This document shows, one piece after another, positions 46,881-59,000 of a stretch of 64,000 bases of DNA. The stretch is from Manis javanica (lineage: Eukaryota; Chordata; Mammalia; Pholidota; Manidae). A program made the position numbers and the translations under genes. A model generated the notes under the pieces. That model did not search any database. It was not told the origin of the DNA and was given only the letters and a program-made list of their open reading frames with translations. Where the stretch lies: NCBI RefSeq assembly GCF_040802235.1, contig NC_133166.1, forward strand, positions 113,722,991 to 113,786,990, given 5' to 3'. Numbering within the stretch: the stretch's first letter is position 1; the number at the start of each line of letters is the position of its first letter.

Positions 46881-49800
46881 TGCATCTACTCAGCAGGTGA
46901 GGTAGTGCTGTGCTCCCTGGCAGGGCTGAGGCCCTGTGAGCCAGGCTCCCAGGTGTCCGAGCGAGGGAGGGAGGGAGGGAAGGAATGCACCCACCTGATG
47001 CCATCGCCCATGACCGGCCCACCCTCCTACCTTCCGCACCGGAGAGGGAGGCCAAAGGCGAAAACAGTGGGGGTCTTTTCATCCAATGCTCCAAACCAAA
47101 CCCCAGAGGACCTGAGAGACCTCTGTGCCCTCTTCCAACCTCCGTGCTTCCCCCACACCCACCCTGGTGTGACCTGGGGACTTGGCAGTGCCTCCCATGG
47201 GGCTGGCTCTACAGGCGCCTCCTGATGGAAGCGCACACAGACAGTGCATTTACCCCGAGCTCTCTGGAGGAGGGCCGTGACTCCCAAGCCTACTGCACCC
47301 CTGCATGTACGCCCGGACCGACCCCCAGCTCAGGGGTGGGCGGGGCCGGCCTATTCTTCCCTGTGGTGCTATGCCCTGAGACTGGGTGAGTTCACTGCCT
47401 TCACTGCCAGTCCAGGTGAGGACCCCTGTCTCAGGAGGTTAGGCCTCTTTGGCCTGACAAGTTCAGGGGTAGCTCCTGCAGGGGAACCCTTGGCCACAGA
47501 GGGGCCCCTCAGGATTCTGCAATACCCCTCCCACCCACCTGTACCTCCCCAGGTGGGTCGCTGATATGCTGTGTGACCTTGGACCAGTGGCTGCCTCTCT
47601 CTGGGCTTGGTTCCTGGCTGAGGGCTGCCAGGATCAGCCCCCGCCCGCCCAGCCCCGCCTGGCGCTGCCTCTGCCTCTGCCTCTGCCTGGCTCAGCTCCA
47701 GACAGCAGGGCAGGGCCGTCACATGCTGAGCCACGTGACAGGCAGCGGCTGGGGGCTCCGTCCCACACAGAGGCCAGGTCTCTGCAGCCTCTTCCCCCTG
47801 TTCCGACGGGCTGAAGCCTCCAGGGTCTACCAGAGCAGGTGTGGCCTCCCAGGTAGGCCAGGGGAGCAGGGAGGGTGGGGGCTGTAAGGAGCATCTCCCA
47901 GGAGCCAGGTTGGCCCAGAGGCCCCGGCCCAGATCCCAGGCAGACCCAGGGCACCAAGACAGAGGGCGGGCTCAGGTGATGCCCCGAGGGTGTGCTGGCC
48001 CCCATGCCTGGAACCTAATCACTTGCCTGTCTGACAGCAGCAGCTGTTGGGGAGCCATCCCCACTCGTGCGGGCTCCACCAGGTGTGGGTGGCGCTGGGG
48101 TAAGGCAGAAGACAGGCCCCCCACCACCCACAGCGCAGCTCAGACACCTGGGAGGCGGGCCCACAGGAACCACCTGGGGACACTTACCCTGAGCGCTGTC
48201 CTAGAGGGCAGAGGGTGGCGCTCTTCCAAGGGGGGTGGGAGGAGCATCTGGGGATGGACACAGCACCCCCGCTTGGAGCTATAAGCTTCTGGGGTGGGTC
48301 CCAGCCCTACACTCACACCCTGTACGATCAAGTCCTGTCCGCTCTTTGGGGCTCTGTTTCCTTATCATAAAATGTCAGGTTGCAGGGTGACAGGCTCTGA
48401 GTGGGGGCCACATACGATGCTGCTGATGGAGGCAGACACGTGGAGGGCTAGGCAATGGAGCACACAGTGGGCGTGGGCCGTGGGACTGCATTTCTGGACT
48501 CCAGCCACTTTTGGATCTGAGGAGAAAATGAGCTCAGAGCGCGTGGAGGCAGCAGGGGGGCAGGGCTTTCCCTGCTATTCTGGGCCACCAGGACCCATCG
48601 CACACTGTAATTCCCAGGGCCACTGCCCTGGGCTCTCCTATTCCAGCTGGGCCAGGGTCCCTGTTCATCCGGCCTTGGGCAGGACCCCTCAGCTCAGAGC
48701 TCCCTAGAGGCCTGCTGTGTGGCCCTGGCCTGGTGCTGTCCCTCTCTGGGCCATCTCTGAGGGAGGTGGTAGTAAGATTTCAGCTTGCAGCCTCCAGCTG
48801 GCCCAGAGCCAAGTCAGATGAGAAGCCAGGGCAGCCCCGCCCCAGGGGCCGGCTGAGCCTTGGACATTTCTTAAAGGCAGGGTGCCGGGCAGAGCAGGAC
48901 AGCCAGGAGGAAGGCCTCCTGGCAGGGCCTCAGGTACGGGGTCCTGGGCGGTGGGTGGCGTAGCAGTGGGGTCAGGGGACTGGCTGGAGGGCTGGCTCAG
49001 TGGCTCAGGCTGCTGGCCCCCAGGCAGGCCCGGCCACTCACAGCGGCGGGCACGGAGTGGCTTCGCTCTCAAAGGGCCCCTCCTGCCCAGGGAGAAAGGG
49101 GAAGCAGAGGGGACTTCCCTTGTGCGACCTGAGAGGTCAGCAGGGAGAGGGGCCCAGGAGAGGCTGGGGGCTGCCGCTGGCCAGCAGGCGCGCTCGTGCT
49201 GTCTGACCCGCTGTGCCGCCTTTCACTGGGGTTACTGCCTATCCTGCCAGGGAGGCAAGAGCCCCCACCCTGGCCCGGCTGACCCAGGAGGGAACACACC
49301 CCCATCCCTGGGTTGGTGGGGAGGCTCATGAAGCATCCATGTGGCAACGGTATTTGCAGGGCACTCCAGGCTGGGGTAAGGGTGCACAGAAATGATTCCA
49401 GGAGGCCGTGTTCTTGGGAATGGACTCTGCCGGGGCCCGGGAAGGAGGGGCGAGCCAGGCTGCCTGGCCCACGGAGGAGCTGGTCCTGAGTGGAGCCAGC
49501 AGCACGGCCTTTGTGCGGTGGGGCGGGGACTGGCTCAGCCCACAAGCCAAAGGTTGGTCCCCAGCTCCCCTGGCCCTTAGGAAGGGAGGAGGCTGCTGTC
49601 CAGACCTCAGGGGGAAGATCGTGAAAATTCAGGCAAAGGCCGCATGGAGGGAGGTCAGACTGGGCACCGCGGGTCTTGGGGCCTGAGGGACCTTCAAGAT
49701 GGGCCCTGTGAGCCCCGCCTTCCAGCAGCCTGATGGGGGCCCCGGGCCCTCAGGCCGCCATGGCTTCCTCCGTCACCTTTGCCAGCCCTACTTCCCTGCC

Positions 49801-52800
49801 CCTGTGTGGGTCTCTGGTTGATGTCCTTGCCTCCTGGGGGGCAGCCACACTGGGCCCCCACCCCAGGGTATCCTTCTCAAAGCCCCCTCGGCACAGCGGC
49901 CCTTCGGGCTGGGCAGCTGTTCAGCACCGCCATCAGTAGGCAGCGGTCGCCGCCGCCCCGAGCACTGTGGGGCCACTGGTGGGTGGAGTGGGCAGAAGCT
50001 GGGGCTGCCCCGTCAGCAGGCTCAGCAGCAGGACCTGCCAGGAGGGCGGGGCAGGGGCTCTGTGGTGCTTCGGGCCAGCGGACCCACAGACCACCCGCTC
50101 ATCCCCTCCACGCCACCGCTCTGGGCCGAAGCTTCCTTCAGGGCCACTGTGCTAAACGCACTCTGTACCCACACCAGGCTCCCATGCGGGCACAGTGCCT
50201 GGCACATCGGTGCTGGGTTGGTATTTTTAAAGGAATCCCCAGGCCCTGGGACATCGTTCGTCCTGGGCTGAAACAGGCCTGTCCCTTGCCATCATCTAGT
50301 GGCTTAGCCACTCCCAGCCACCCACCCTCCTGCAGAAGCGGTGGGTCCAGAAGAGACACAGCTGAGCGGGTGGCTGGAGCCAGGGCCCCCGAGACCTCAG
50401 CGGCTTAGCCTGAGGGGGCAAGAAGGCGAAGCAGGACAGGGACTCAGGGACTGTCGGGAATGGCGAGGAGGCCGGGCCGGGGGGCGGGGGCAAACAGCGC
50501 GCCTCTCACCCTCGCCAGGCAGCTCCCGACCTCAGCCGCGTGCCACTGCACACCTGGCCCTGGGTGTGCAGATCTGGCTGGCCCAGAGGTGTCCCTTCTC
50601 CTGGGGACCCAGGCTGCCCTGCTCCCCACTGAGCCACGGGTAGCGGGTGGGGCATGGGGATGGGTTGCCCTCTGTTCTGGTTTCCTGTGAATTCCGTTTT
50701 CCAGTGTGAAGAAGTGGGGTGGCCACGGTCTCCATCTGCCTCAGTGGGAACCACAGTGACCGGGCCAGACTGTTGAAGTGGGTAAATGAGTCATGCAGGG
50801 AGTGGGATTCGACATCCTTCTGAACTTATGCAGTGTCAGATGTACCCTGGAGAGGCAGGCTCGGGAGCCCCTGCCCGGCCCAGCCCAATGCAGGAACCCC
50901 TCATCTGTGCGTCTTTCATGAGGTCACAGGCCCAGGGTCCCCAGACCCTGGGTGGGAGGCAGCCTTAGCTCCTCTGGATGTCTGGGTTATGCCCAGCATC
51001 CTGTGACCCAGTGGCACCCACTGGGGCCCCGGTCCAGCATGAGGGGTCAGGTCCAACCTGCAGGGGTCAGAATTGGGTGAGTTAGCCTCAGTGTTGCTAG
51101 GAGAGGCTTGCTGGAATGTTCCATTCAGACCTCCACTCCCACAGAGCTCCCCCAGAGGTGCACCATTCAAGTTACGTGCCTTACATTTTTGTGGCTTCTG
51201 TGGACACTCTTATAATAAAAGTGCAAGGACCCTGGGTCAGGGCGGGATGGGTGGTGCGGGAGGGATGGGTGTGTCTGCCCTCTACCCCCATCAGCAGAAG
51301 TCTAAAGGCGACAGCAGGACAGAGGGAGGACTGGGAGAGGCAGGAGGGACACAACTGTTTGCTGAGCACTTGGTAAGAGTGACCATGGCTGCCCCTGCAG
51401 AGCGCGCGGCCTGCACTATGGCAAATGTCAGGCACAGCATGTCGTTCAGCCCTCGGGACAAGGGAACTGAAGCAGAGAGATAAGATGACTGATTTGACCA
51501 GGGCCCAAGGCCAGGTGGCAGCTCTAGAGGCAGGCGGCGGGGAAGCCTGCGGCTGGGGTGACCCTGCTGCCACACTGCCACCCTCTCTGGGGGTGCCTGC
51601 CCTGGGCCGGAGGTGACTGCCCAGTTTCTCCCGCTTGGAGCAGAGGCCTGCCTGTGGAGTCAGCTGGGGCCCCACCACCCCTAAGGAACGGCCCAGGGCT
51701 CCAGCCAGCTTCTCAGCAGGACGCCTGTCAGGCCGGCTGGCTGAGGCTCAGCCCTCAGGGCCATGGAGCCCTCCAGAAAGCTGAGGACCACCGTGACAGC
51801 AGCCACTTAAAACAATAGCTGGTAGCCTTGGGGACCTGAGGCCCGGGGCCCAGAACTGGACAGCATGGTCTCATCCTTGATAAACACCATGTCAGCTGGT
51901 GGGTGCTGTCATCATCCCCCTAGAAGAGGAGGAGACTGGGGCACTAAGACCCAAGTGATGAGTTAAGTAGGCAGAGGGAGGCCTGCCTCCCAGTCCGGTG
52001 GGTGGGAAAGGGGAGTGGAGGACAAGGGGAGGGCTGGGGTGGTGGACAGGATGAAACCAGGTATTTGTCACATGGTATGCTCCAGTGTGGCGGGCAGCAG
52101 AGACCAGGGGCCACTGTGAGTGTGAGAGAGTAATCAGGCAGGCTTCCTGGAGGAGGCATCAGCCAAGCTGAGCCCTGAAGGAAACGGAGTAAGAGAGGGC
52201 AGGAGAACGGTCCCCTGGGTCCTTGGCACCAGACCAAGGAGTGATTGCATCACAGTACTCCTGTGATGAGCTTCAAGTAGACAGGCAGGGGCCTGAGGGA
52301 ATGTCAGGGCCCCTACCCCGCTTGCCAGCCCTGGCTGATAACAGCAAGGAAATATGGCTGCCCCTCGGCCCTTGCCCCCTACTGCTCCCCGCTCCTTCAG
52401 CACTGTGGTGGGAGCAGGGCCTCTGGGAGGCCTGGGTCTCCTTAAGCCAGGGAGGGGAGGCCACTGCCCACAGTCACACAGCTCTCGGAGCCACCCCCAG
52501 CTAGCCTAGCCTCCCTGGGCAGTGTCCCCAGGCTGCAGGCTGTGGGTGCACAGAGCATTCTGTGTCTGGAACGTCCCAAAGTGGTAGCCGCAGTGGCAGT
52601 TGGTAAATTTTCTATTTACCAGACTCCTCCCAGTTACTCCGCTCAGGCCTGGCAGGCGTGAGGGCTGCTCCATCTCCAGGAGGGGCATGACAGCAGGAGA
52701 GGGGTCATGGATTGGGGCTAGTTTCTGTGTGGCAGGAAGAAGTGTGGTCCCCTGGCTGCCTCCCAACCCTTAGGGGCTGTGAGTAGCTGTCCCTGAGCCC

Positions 52801-53036
52801 ACGCCCATGTGGGCAGCAGCCCAGGACCCCCTGCCCACTGGCCGAGGGGAATGGTGTGTGTGTGTGTATGTGTCTGCGGCAGTGGGTGGTGTGTATGGAG
52901 GCAGGGGCAGCCTTGGCCCTCTGGGGTTATGCGTGAGTCCCTGTGGGGTGTCTGTGAGCCACATGGATGCAGGCAGGTGCAGGTGGGGAGCCTGTAAGGG
53001 TGGGGGGCCCCAGCCCACACCGCCCCCACCCGGCAG
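46881..53036. other. ALDH3B1 upstream region
   Basis: GC-rich DNA with many MIR traces: plus-strand cores near 47565-47620, 48330-48410 and 48705-48780, and minus-strand copies near 51410-51530 and 51890-51960. Short simple repeats are GGGA near 46965-46980, CTGCCT near 47670-47690 and TG near 52855-52875. The coding start of ALDH3B1 sits directly after a splice acceptor, so at least one non-coding leader exon and its promoter should lie here, but I could not place them. No other protein gene was recognised. Confidence 0.45.
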
Positions 53037-53037
53037 G

Positions 53038-56000
53038 ATGGACCCCTTCGTGGACACACTGCAGCGGCTGCGGGAGACCTTCAGCACCGGGCGGACGAGG
53101 CCAGCTGAGTTCCGGGCTGCCCAGCTCCGGGGCCTGGACCACTTCCTGCAGGACAACAGGCAGCTTCTGCAGGAGGCGCTGGCGCAGGACCTAGGCAAGG
53201 TGGGCTGGGAGGCTGGGCGGGCAGGCTGGCAGAGGCAGCTGGAGGGTGCAACTAACAGCCCCTCAAGTCTGCTACCTTCCCTACGCCCCAACCCCACCTT
53301 CTGCATTTGCCCATTCATTCATTTCTTAGTTCACTTGATAACTACTTATTGAACACCTACTATGCACCAGGCATACTGTTCCAGGGGACACAACAGATAA
53401 TAAAACACAGGCCCTGTGCCCAGGGAGCTGGCCTTCTGGGGAGAGACACAGCCGACAGTAAATAAGTAATTAGGTAGCACGCTGGATGGCAGTGAGTGTC
53501 CCGGGGAGGCCCTCCCAGTGTGAGCGGGGGAGAGGGGAGGCAGCATTGGGGCAGAGACGAAGGAGGAAGGGGAAGGAGCCACGTGGACATCGGGAAAATG
53601 GAGATGGGCACAGCAAGTGCAAAGGCCCTGAGGAGGAGGTGGTGGTGTGTTTGTGCCTGAGCATGGCTGCAGGGGCAGAGAGACACAGAAGAGAGGCCCA
53701 GGGGGGTGGAGGCCACGGAGGACCTGGGCTTCCGTCAGAGCAGCGGGCGCCATGGCCTCGGTCTAAACCCAGAGGCCTGGGGGCACAGCCTCCCCCAATT
53801 CCAGCAGCGGCCACACGGCAGGACCCCAAGAAATGCTCTTCTCTGTGGGCAGCCTCCCCTCATTTCTGCCAATAGGGTGCCCTCCACCCCCACCACTGCT
53901 TGGCTGCCCTGGGGGTTCTTCTCTGGACAAAATGTCCCCTGCACTTGCTGCAAAGGCCACAATGTCCAGACTCATGCCTGGTGCCTCACGGTCCCTCGCC
54001 ACCGGCTCCTTGTCAACGGGTAGGGTGCGTAACACCTGGGCTGGCCCATGACGCCTGCCGGCAGCTGGCCGGTTCCTGTAGTCACCTCCTGCCGCCAGGG
54101 ACCTCAGCACCCCACGCTGGCTTGCGCTGAGCTCATCTTCGCCCCAAGCCCTGGGTACACCCCTGGAAGGGCCTGGGGTCTCCTGAGCCCTCCTTGTGAG
54201 GGGACCCTACATTGACCCCTGGGGTCAATTATACTGATTACATCACTGCCCTCCTCCACCCCCTCCCCAGCCCTTCCCCGGGGCCTGCTGACTCCACCCT
54301 GGCCCAGATAGAGAGGTGGACCCCCGCAGGCCGGCCTCCCCACCGCAGCCTCCGTGGGGCCCGTCCGACTCCCAGCCGCACTGTCCTGAGAGCTGGCACG
54401 GACTTCCCGGCTCTCGGGTCATGGTGTCGGCGGTCATGGATCAGAGGCCCTGCCCCAAGGGGACAGCAGTGGGTGGCCACAGGACTTGTCTGAACATGTG
54501 GCCTCCTGGTGATGCCTGCCCCCTGTCTTGGTGTCCCCATACATTGTTTACCACGGTGCTCCAGGACTCCCTCATCAGCCATTTCTGGAGTTGTGTTTTT
54601 CCAGAAATTTATGCAGCCTGGGCGCCAGAGCCCTCGGCTCGCTTGCCCCCAAGGGGATGGCATGGGGCATGCCCCATTCACTGTGTCTGGCCCAGGACGA
54701 GGGGCTCCGTCCCCACCCGCAGCCCACGGGGCTCCCTGTAGACAGGACCCTGCACTGAGCCTCTGCCAGCACCCACCTGCGGGCCCGCCACCACCTCCGG
54801 GGAACCTGACCTGACCCTATCCAGTGCCTTTCTCCCTTGGGTTCAGGTTTCACGTCCCACCTCCCACCCAGAAAGGGGGCTCCAGTGGGTGCCTCCCCCT
54901 GGGCTGGACCACCTGGCCCTGCCATTCCTGCAGGAACCCTCCCACTTACTCCGACAGCCCTTCCAGATAGGGGCAGTCACCCCAGAAACCCCCAGGTAGG
55001 CTCAGAAAGGGCATATTCTGGCCTAAGGGTACATAGCCCTTTCCCCTCCTGAACTCAGGGTGTTCCGCTGGGTCCAGACGGTCTGTAAATCCACCCACAC
55101 CTCACTCGGGTCTTGGGGCTCCTCACTGGGCGGGACTCAGATGCAGGCGAAGGCACACCGGGACCAGGCTCAGGTCTTTTCAGCACCAGGGGGTGTGGGC
55201 GGGAACTCAGGGTGTTCCGCTGGGTCCAGACGGTCTGTAAATCCACCCACACCTCACTCGGGTCTTGGGGCTCCTCACTGGGCGGGACTCAGATGCAGGC
55301 GAAGGCACACCGGGACCAGGCTCAGGTCTTTTCAGCACCAGGGGGTGTGGGCGGGTGGGAGGAGTGGGGGGTGGCTTCTTTGCCCGAGGTGCCAGCGCTC
55401 TCTCAAGGCTCAGCTCTGGCCCTGGCCTTGGTACTGGCCTGCTGAGAGAACCTGGCAGGCTTCTATTCCCCCTGTGGACCATCCTGGCACCCCTCAGGCC
55501 CATTGTGCTCTCCTCTGGCAGGAGGCGCCGTGCCCCACAGTGGCCGGATGCCAGGTAGCAGGAAAGCCCACCTCCGGTGCCCTTGCTGGGGGCCTCCAGC
55601 TGCCTGCGGCCCGCAGGCCCAGCTTCCCCCTGCGTGCAGTGGGGCAGGCACACCAGGGGCGGACAGCAGCACAACATCTCTATCAATTTGTGCCTCCTCC
55701 GCACTCCTGCCCTGGCAATCTGCTCTGGCCCCTGAGCTGTGGGAACCGGGGGCACTTACACAGGGAGGCCTGTCCCCAGTCACCCCTGCAGACTGGTATC
55801 CACAGAGTGGGCCACACAGGCAATGCTGTTAAAACTAGTTAGATCTTGTCTCTGCTCTGCTTGACAGGGCCCACCCCAGCTGCGTGGCCCCATCACCTCA
55901 CCCACTCTGCATCTCGCTAATCAGAAACATGCTCCAATGTCACCTCGCCCAGAGGCCGGCATGGGACATCTGGCATAAAATCAAGCAGACACACACATAC

Positions 56001-59000
56001 ACGTACACACTCATGCGAGCTCTCATGCTTTCATGCACACTGGTGCACATACACGCCCAGCAGTCTCTGTTCCCCTGACCTGCTTTATCTTTGCATTGCG
56101 CTTGCCACATCCTGAGCTGTTTCCATTGTCATGGAGACTGTTCCCCTACAACCTCAGCTCCGAGGGGGAGGTTTTCTGTCTCTTAGCCACTGGCACAAGA
56201 AAAGCACCTGAGTGATGTACACTCTTCACACACGGAGAGGGTGAACAAATGAATGAATGAATGAATGAGAAAATAAGAGCAAGCCTTGCCTGACAGAGGC
56301 CCTGCCAGGGCTCTAGCCACCTGCCAATCCTGGTGCTCCCTCCCCTGCAGCCAGCCTTCGAGTCTGAGGTGTCTGAGATTGGCATCTGCCACAGTGAGAT
56401 AAACTTGGCGCTCAGGAACCTTCAGGCCTGGATGAAAGATGAGAAAGTGGCCAAGAACCTGGTGAGCAGGGCTGGGGACAGGTGGGCAGGCCGCCTCTCC
56501 AGGCGGTTGTGGGCCGAGGGGCTGGGGGTCTTGGTGCCTCACCACTCCCCGTGCCGGCCCAGGCCACGCAGCTGGACTCAGCCTTCATCCGAAAGGAGCC
56601 CTTCGGCCTGGTGCTCATCATTGCCCCCTGGAACTACCCCGTGAACCTGACCCTGGTGCCCCTGGTGGGCGCCCTCGCTGCAGGTAAGTGCAGAGCAGTC
56701 TCCTTCAGGGGCTGGGGGACCCCTCCTTCCAGCTGCTTAGCCACCCACAGTGCCAGTGGGGAGGGGGAGCTGGCCCCAGGCGGCTAAGAAAACTGGTCTC
56801 CACCTGGCCCACCCTGCATGCGCTGTGGGGCCGTAGGCCCCAGGCTCCCTCTCTGAGCTGGATTCTCACCTGCAAGGAGAGTGAGGCTGGCACCTGCTCT
56901 GCAGCCGTGAGGACTGAATGGCAGCTCTCTCCCTGCCCTACCCCGCCCTCCAGGGAACTGTGTGGCACTGAAGCCGTCTGAGATCAGCAAGAGCGCCGAG
57001 AGGGTCCTGGCTGAGGTGCTGCCTCGGTACCTGGACCAGGTGCGTGGGAGCAGATACAGGCAGCTGAGCTGAGCGCGGCAGGGCCCTGCGGGCGGGCAAC
57101 CCTGGCCCTGGCCCGTCCGGCAAGCCTGGGGTTCCAACCTCCATCCTGCCTCGTCTGGGTTGTGCGGCTGTGACCGGGTCAGCCTCCCCTCAGCCTGTTT
57201 CCCTCTGAGTGGAACAGCGGGGTCGCAGTCACAGATGCACTCTGAGGAGCCTGTCCCCCAGGGATTCCTGTCTGTCTTCTGGTGGCCCTGCTTGCCCAGC
57301 CCCAGTCTCAGCACCCCCAACCCTGACGGGCCCCAACCTTGCACCAGTTGGCTGGGCCTAGCAGTGCCCGGCATCCCTGGGAAGCTCTCTGCTCCCTACC
57401 TCACCCCTAGACCAGGGGAGGGGGGAGGGGCCCCAGGCAGACCCCCACCAGGCCCCCTGAGCCCCCCATCCTTGCAGAGCTGCTTCGCCGTGATGCTGGG
57501 TGGGCCCCAGGAGACGGGGCAGCTGCTGGAGCACAAGTTCGACTACATCTTCTTCACAGGTGAGAGCCTGCTGCGCGTGGCTGGGCTGGGGGCAGGAACA
57601 GCAGGACGGGGGGCCCGAGCCACCTCCCCTCAGGGGTCTCGTCCCTAACCCTGAGAAGGGCCACACGGGCCAAGGCTGCCAGCTGAGGACACAGACCCGG
57701 GAGCACCGGCCAGTGCCCCTGGGCTCCAGGACCAGCTTGCTGCTCTCTCTTCTCAAGCAGGCCAGGGAGCAGCTCTGGGCCCCCAGGGACCCTCAGGATG
57801 GCTGGGTCCCATCCCTGGGCAGGGAACCCTCCACCGACCCCAACCCCACGCATCACAGCATCTGCCCTTGCTGAGCTCCCACTGCCCCCATGGCCTGCCC
57901 CGCACCCCCACTGGCCCCACGTCCCTTCTGGAGGGCAGGTGAGACCCGGGAGGTGGGATGAGCCAGCAGTGCGCTTAGAGCCCAGGGTCAGGAGGCAAGG
58001 CTGTCAGGTTAGGCCGCAGAGAGGAGAGCCCCAAATGTCGGCCAGCTGGGGCTGGACTCTGCCTTGGGCGATGGGAGTCAGTGAAGATTCCAGAGGAGAA
58101 TGGAGAGTCAGGCAGGGGTGCAGGGTGGCACGTCAAGAGTGACCTGCAGAGGTGAGGACAGCATCGGAAGCAGGGAGGCAGGGTGGGAGGTGGGCCAGGG
58201 GCTGCGGGGCTCCCAGGTTTCTAACCGGGCGGGCCAGAGGGGAGCGGGGCCTGCCGGGCTGCCACCGAGTGCAGACGTCTGCCGAGACCTGCAGTGTTTG
58301 GGGCTGGTTTGCAGACCTGAGCAAGGTCCTGATGCAGGCAGGCAGGGGAAGGCCAGTGAGGGCTGGCACCCCCACTCTCCAAGGAGGTGCAGGGCAGGGT
58401 GTGAGCCCCCTTGAGGGGTCCCAGGCCCCAGGCGGAGGCCATCCCCCTGGTGGAAGTGATTGAGGGCCACTCTGGTTTCTGTCCACAACCAGGGAGTTCT
58501 CAAGTGGGCAGGATTGTCATGGCTGCAGCCGCCAAGCACCTGACGCCCGTCACGCTGGAGCTGGGGGGCAAGAACCCCTGCTATGTGGATGACAACTGCA
58601 ACCCCCAGACTGTGGCCAACCGTGTGGCCTGGTCCCGGTACTTCAACACTGGCCAGACCTGCGTGGCCCCCGACTATGTCCTGTGCAGCCCCGAAATGCA
58701 GGAGCGGCTGCTGCCTGCCCTGCAGAATGCCATCACCATGTTCTATGGCGAAGAACCCCGGGTGTCCCCGAACCTGGGCCGCATCATCAGCCAGAAGCAT
58801 TTCCAGCGGCTCCAGAGCCTGCTGGGCTCTGGCCGTGTGGCCGTCGGCGGCCAGACTGACGAGAGTGACCGCTACATCGGTGGGTCCCGCCTCCCGCTAT
58901 GCACACCCAGGGCCCAGTCTGGAACCCTGGCCCTGAGGCTCCCGTGACTCCGCTACTAGAACCCAGCTTGGTCCACGGCTCTGGTGCCACATCCCAATGG

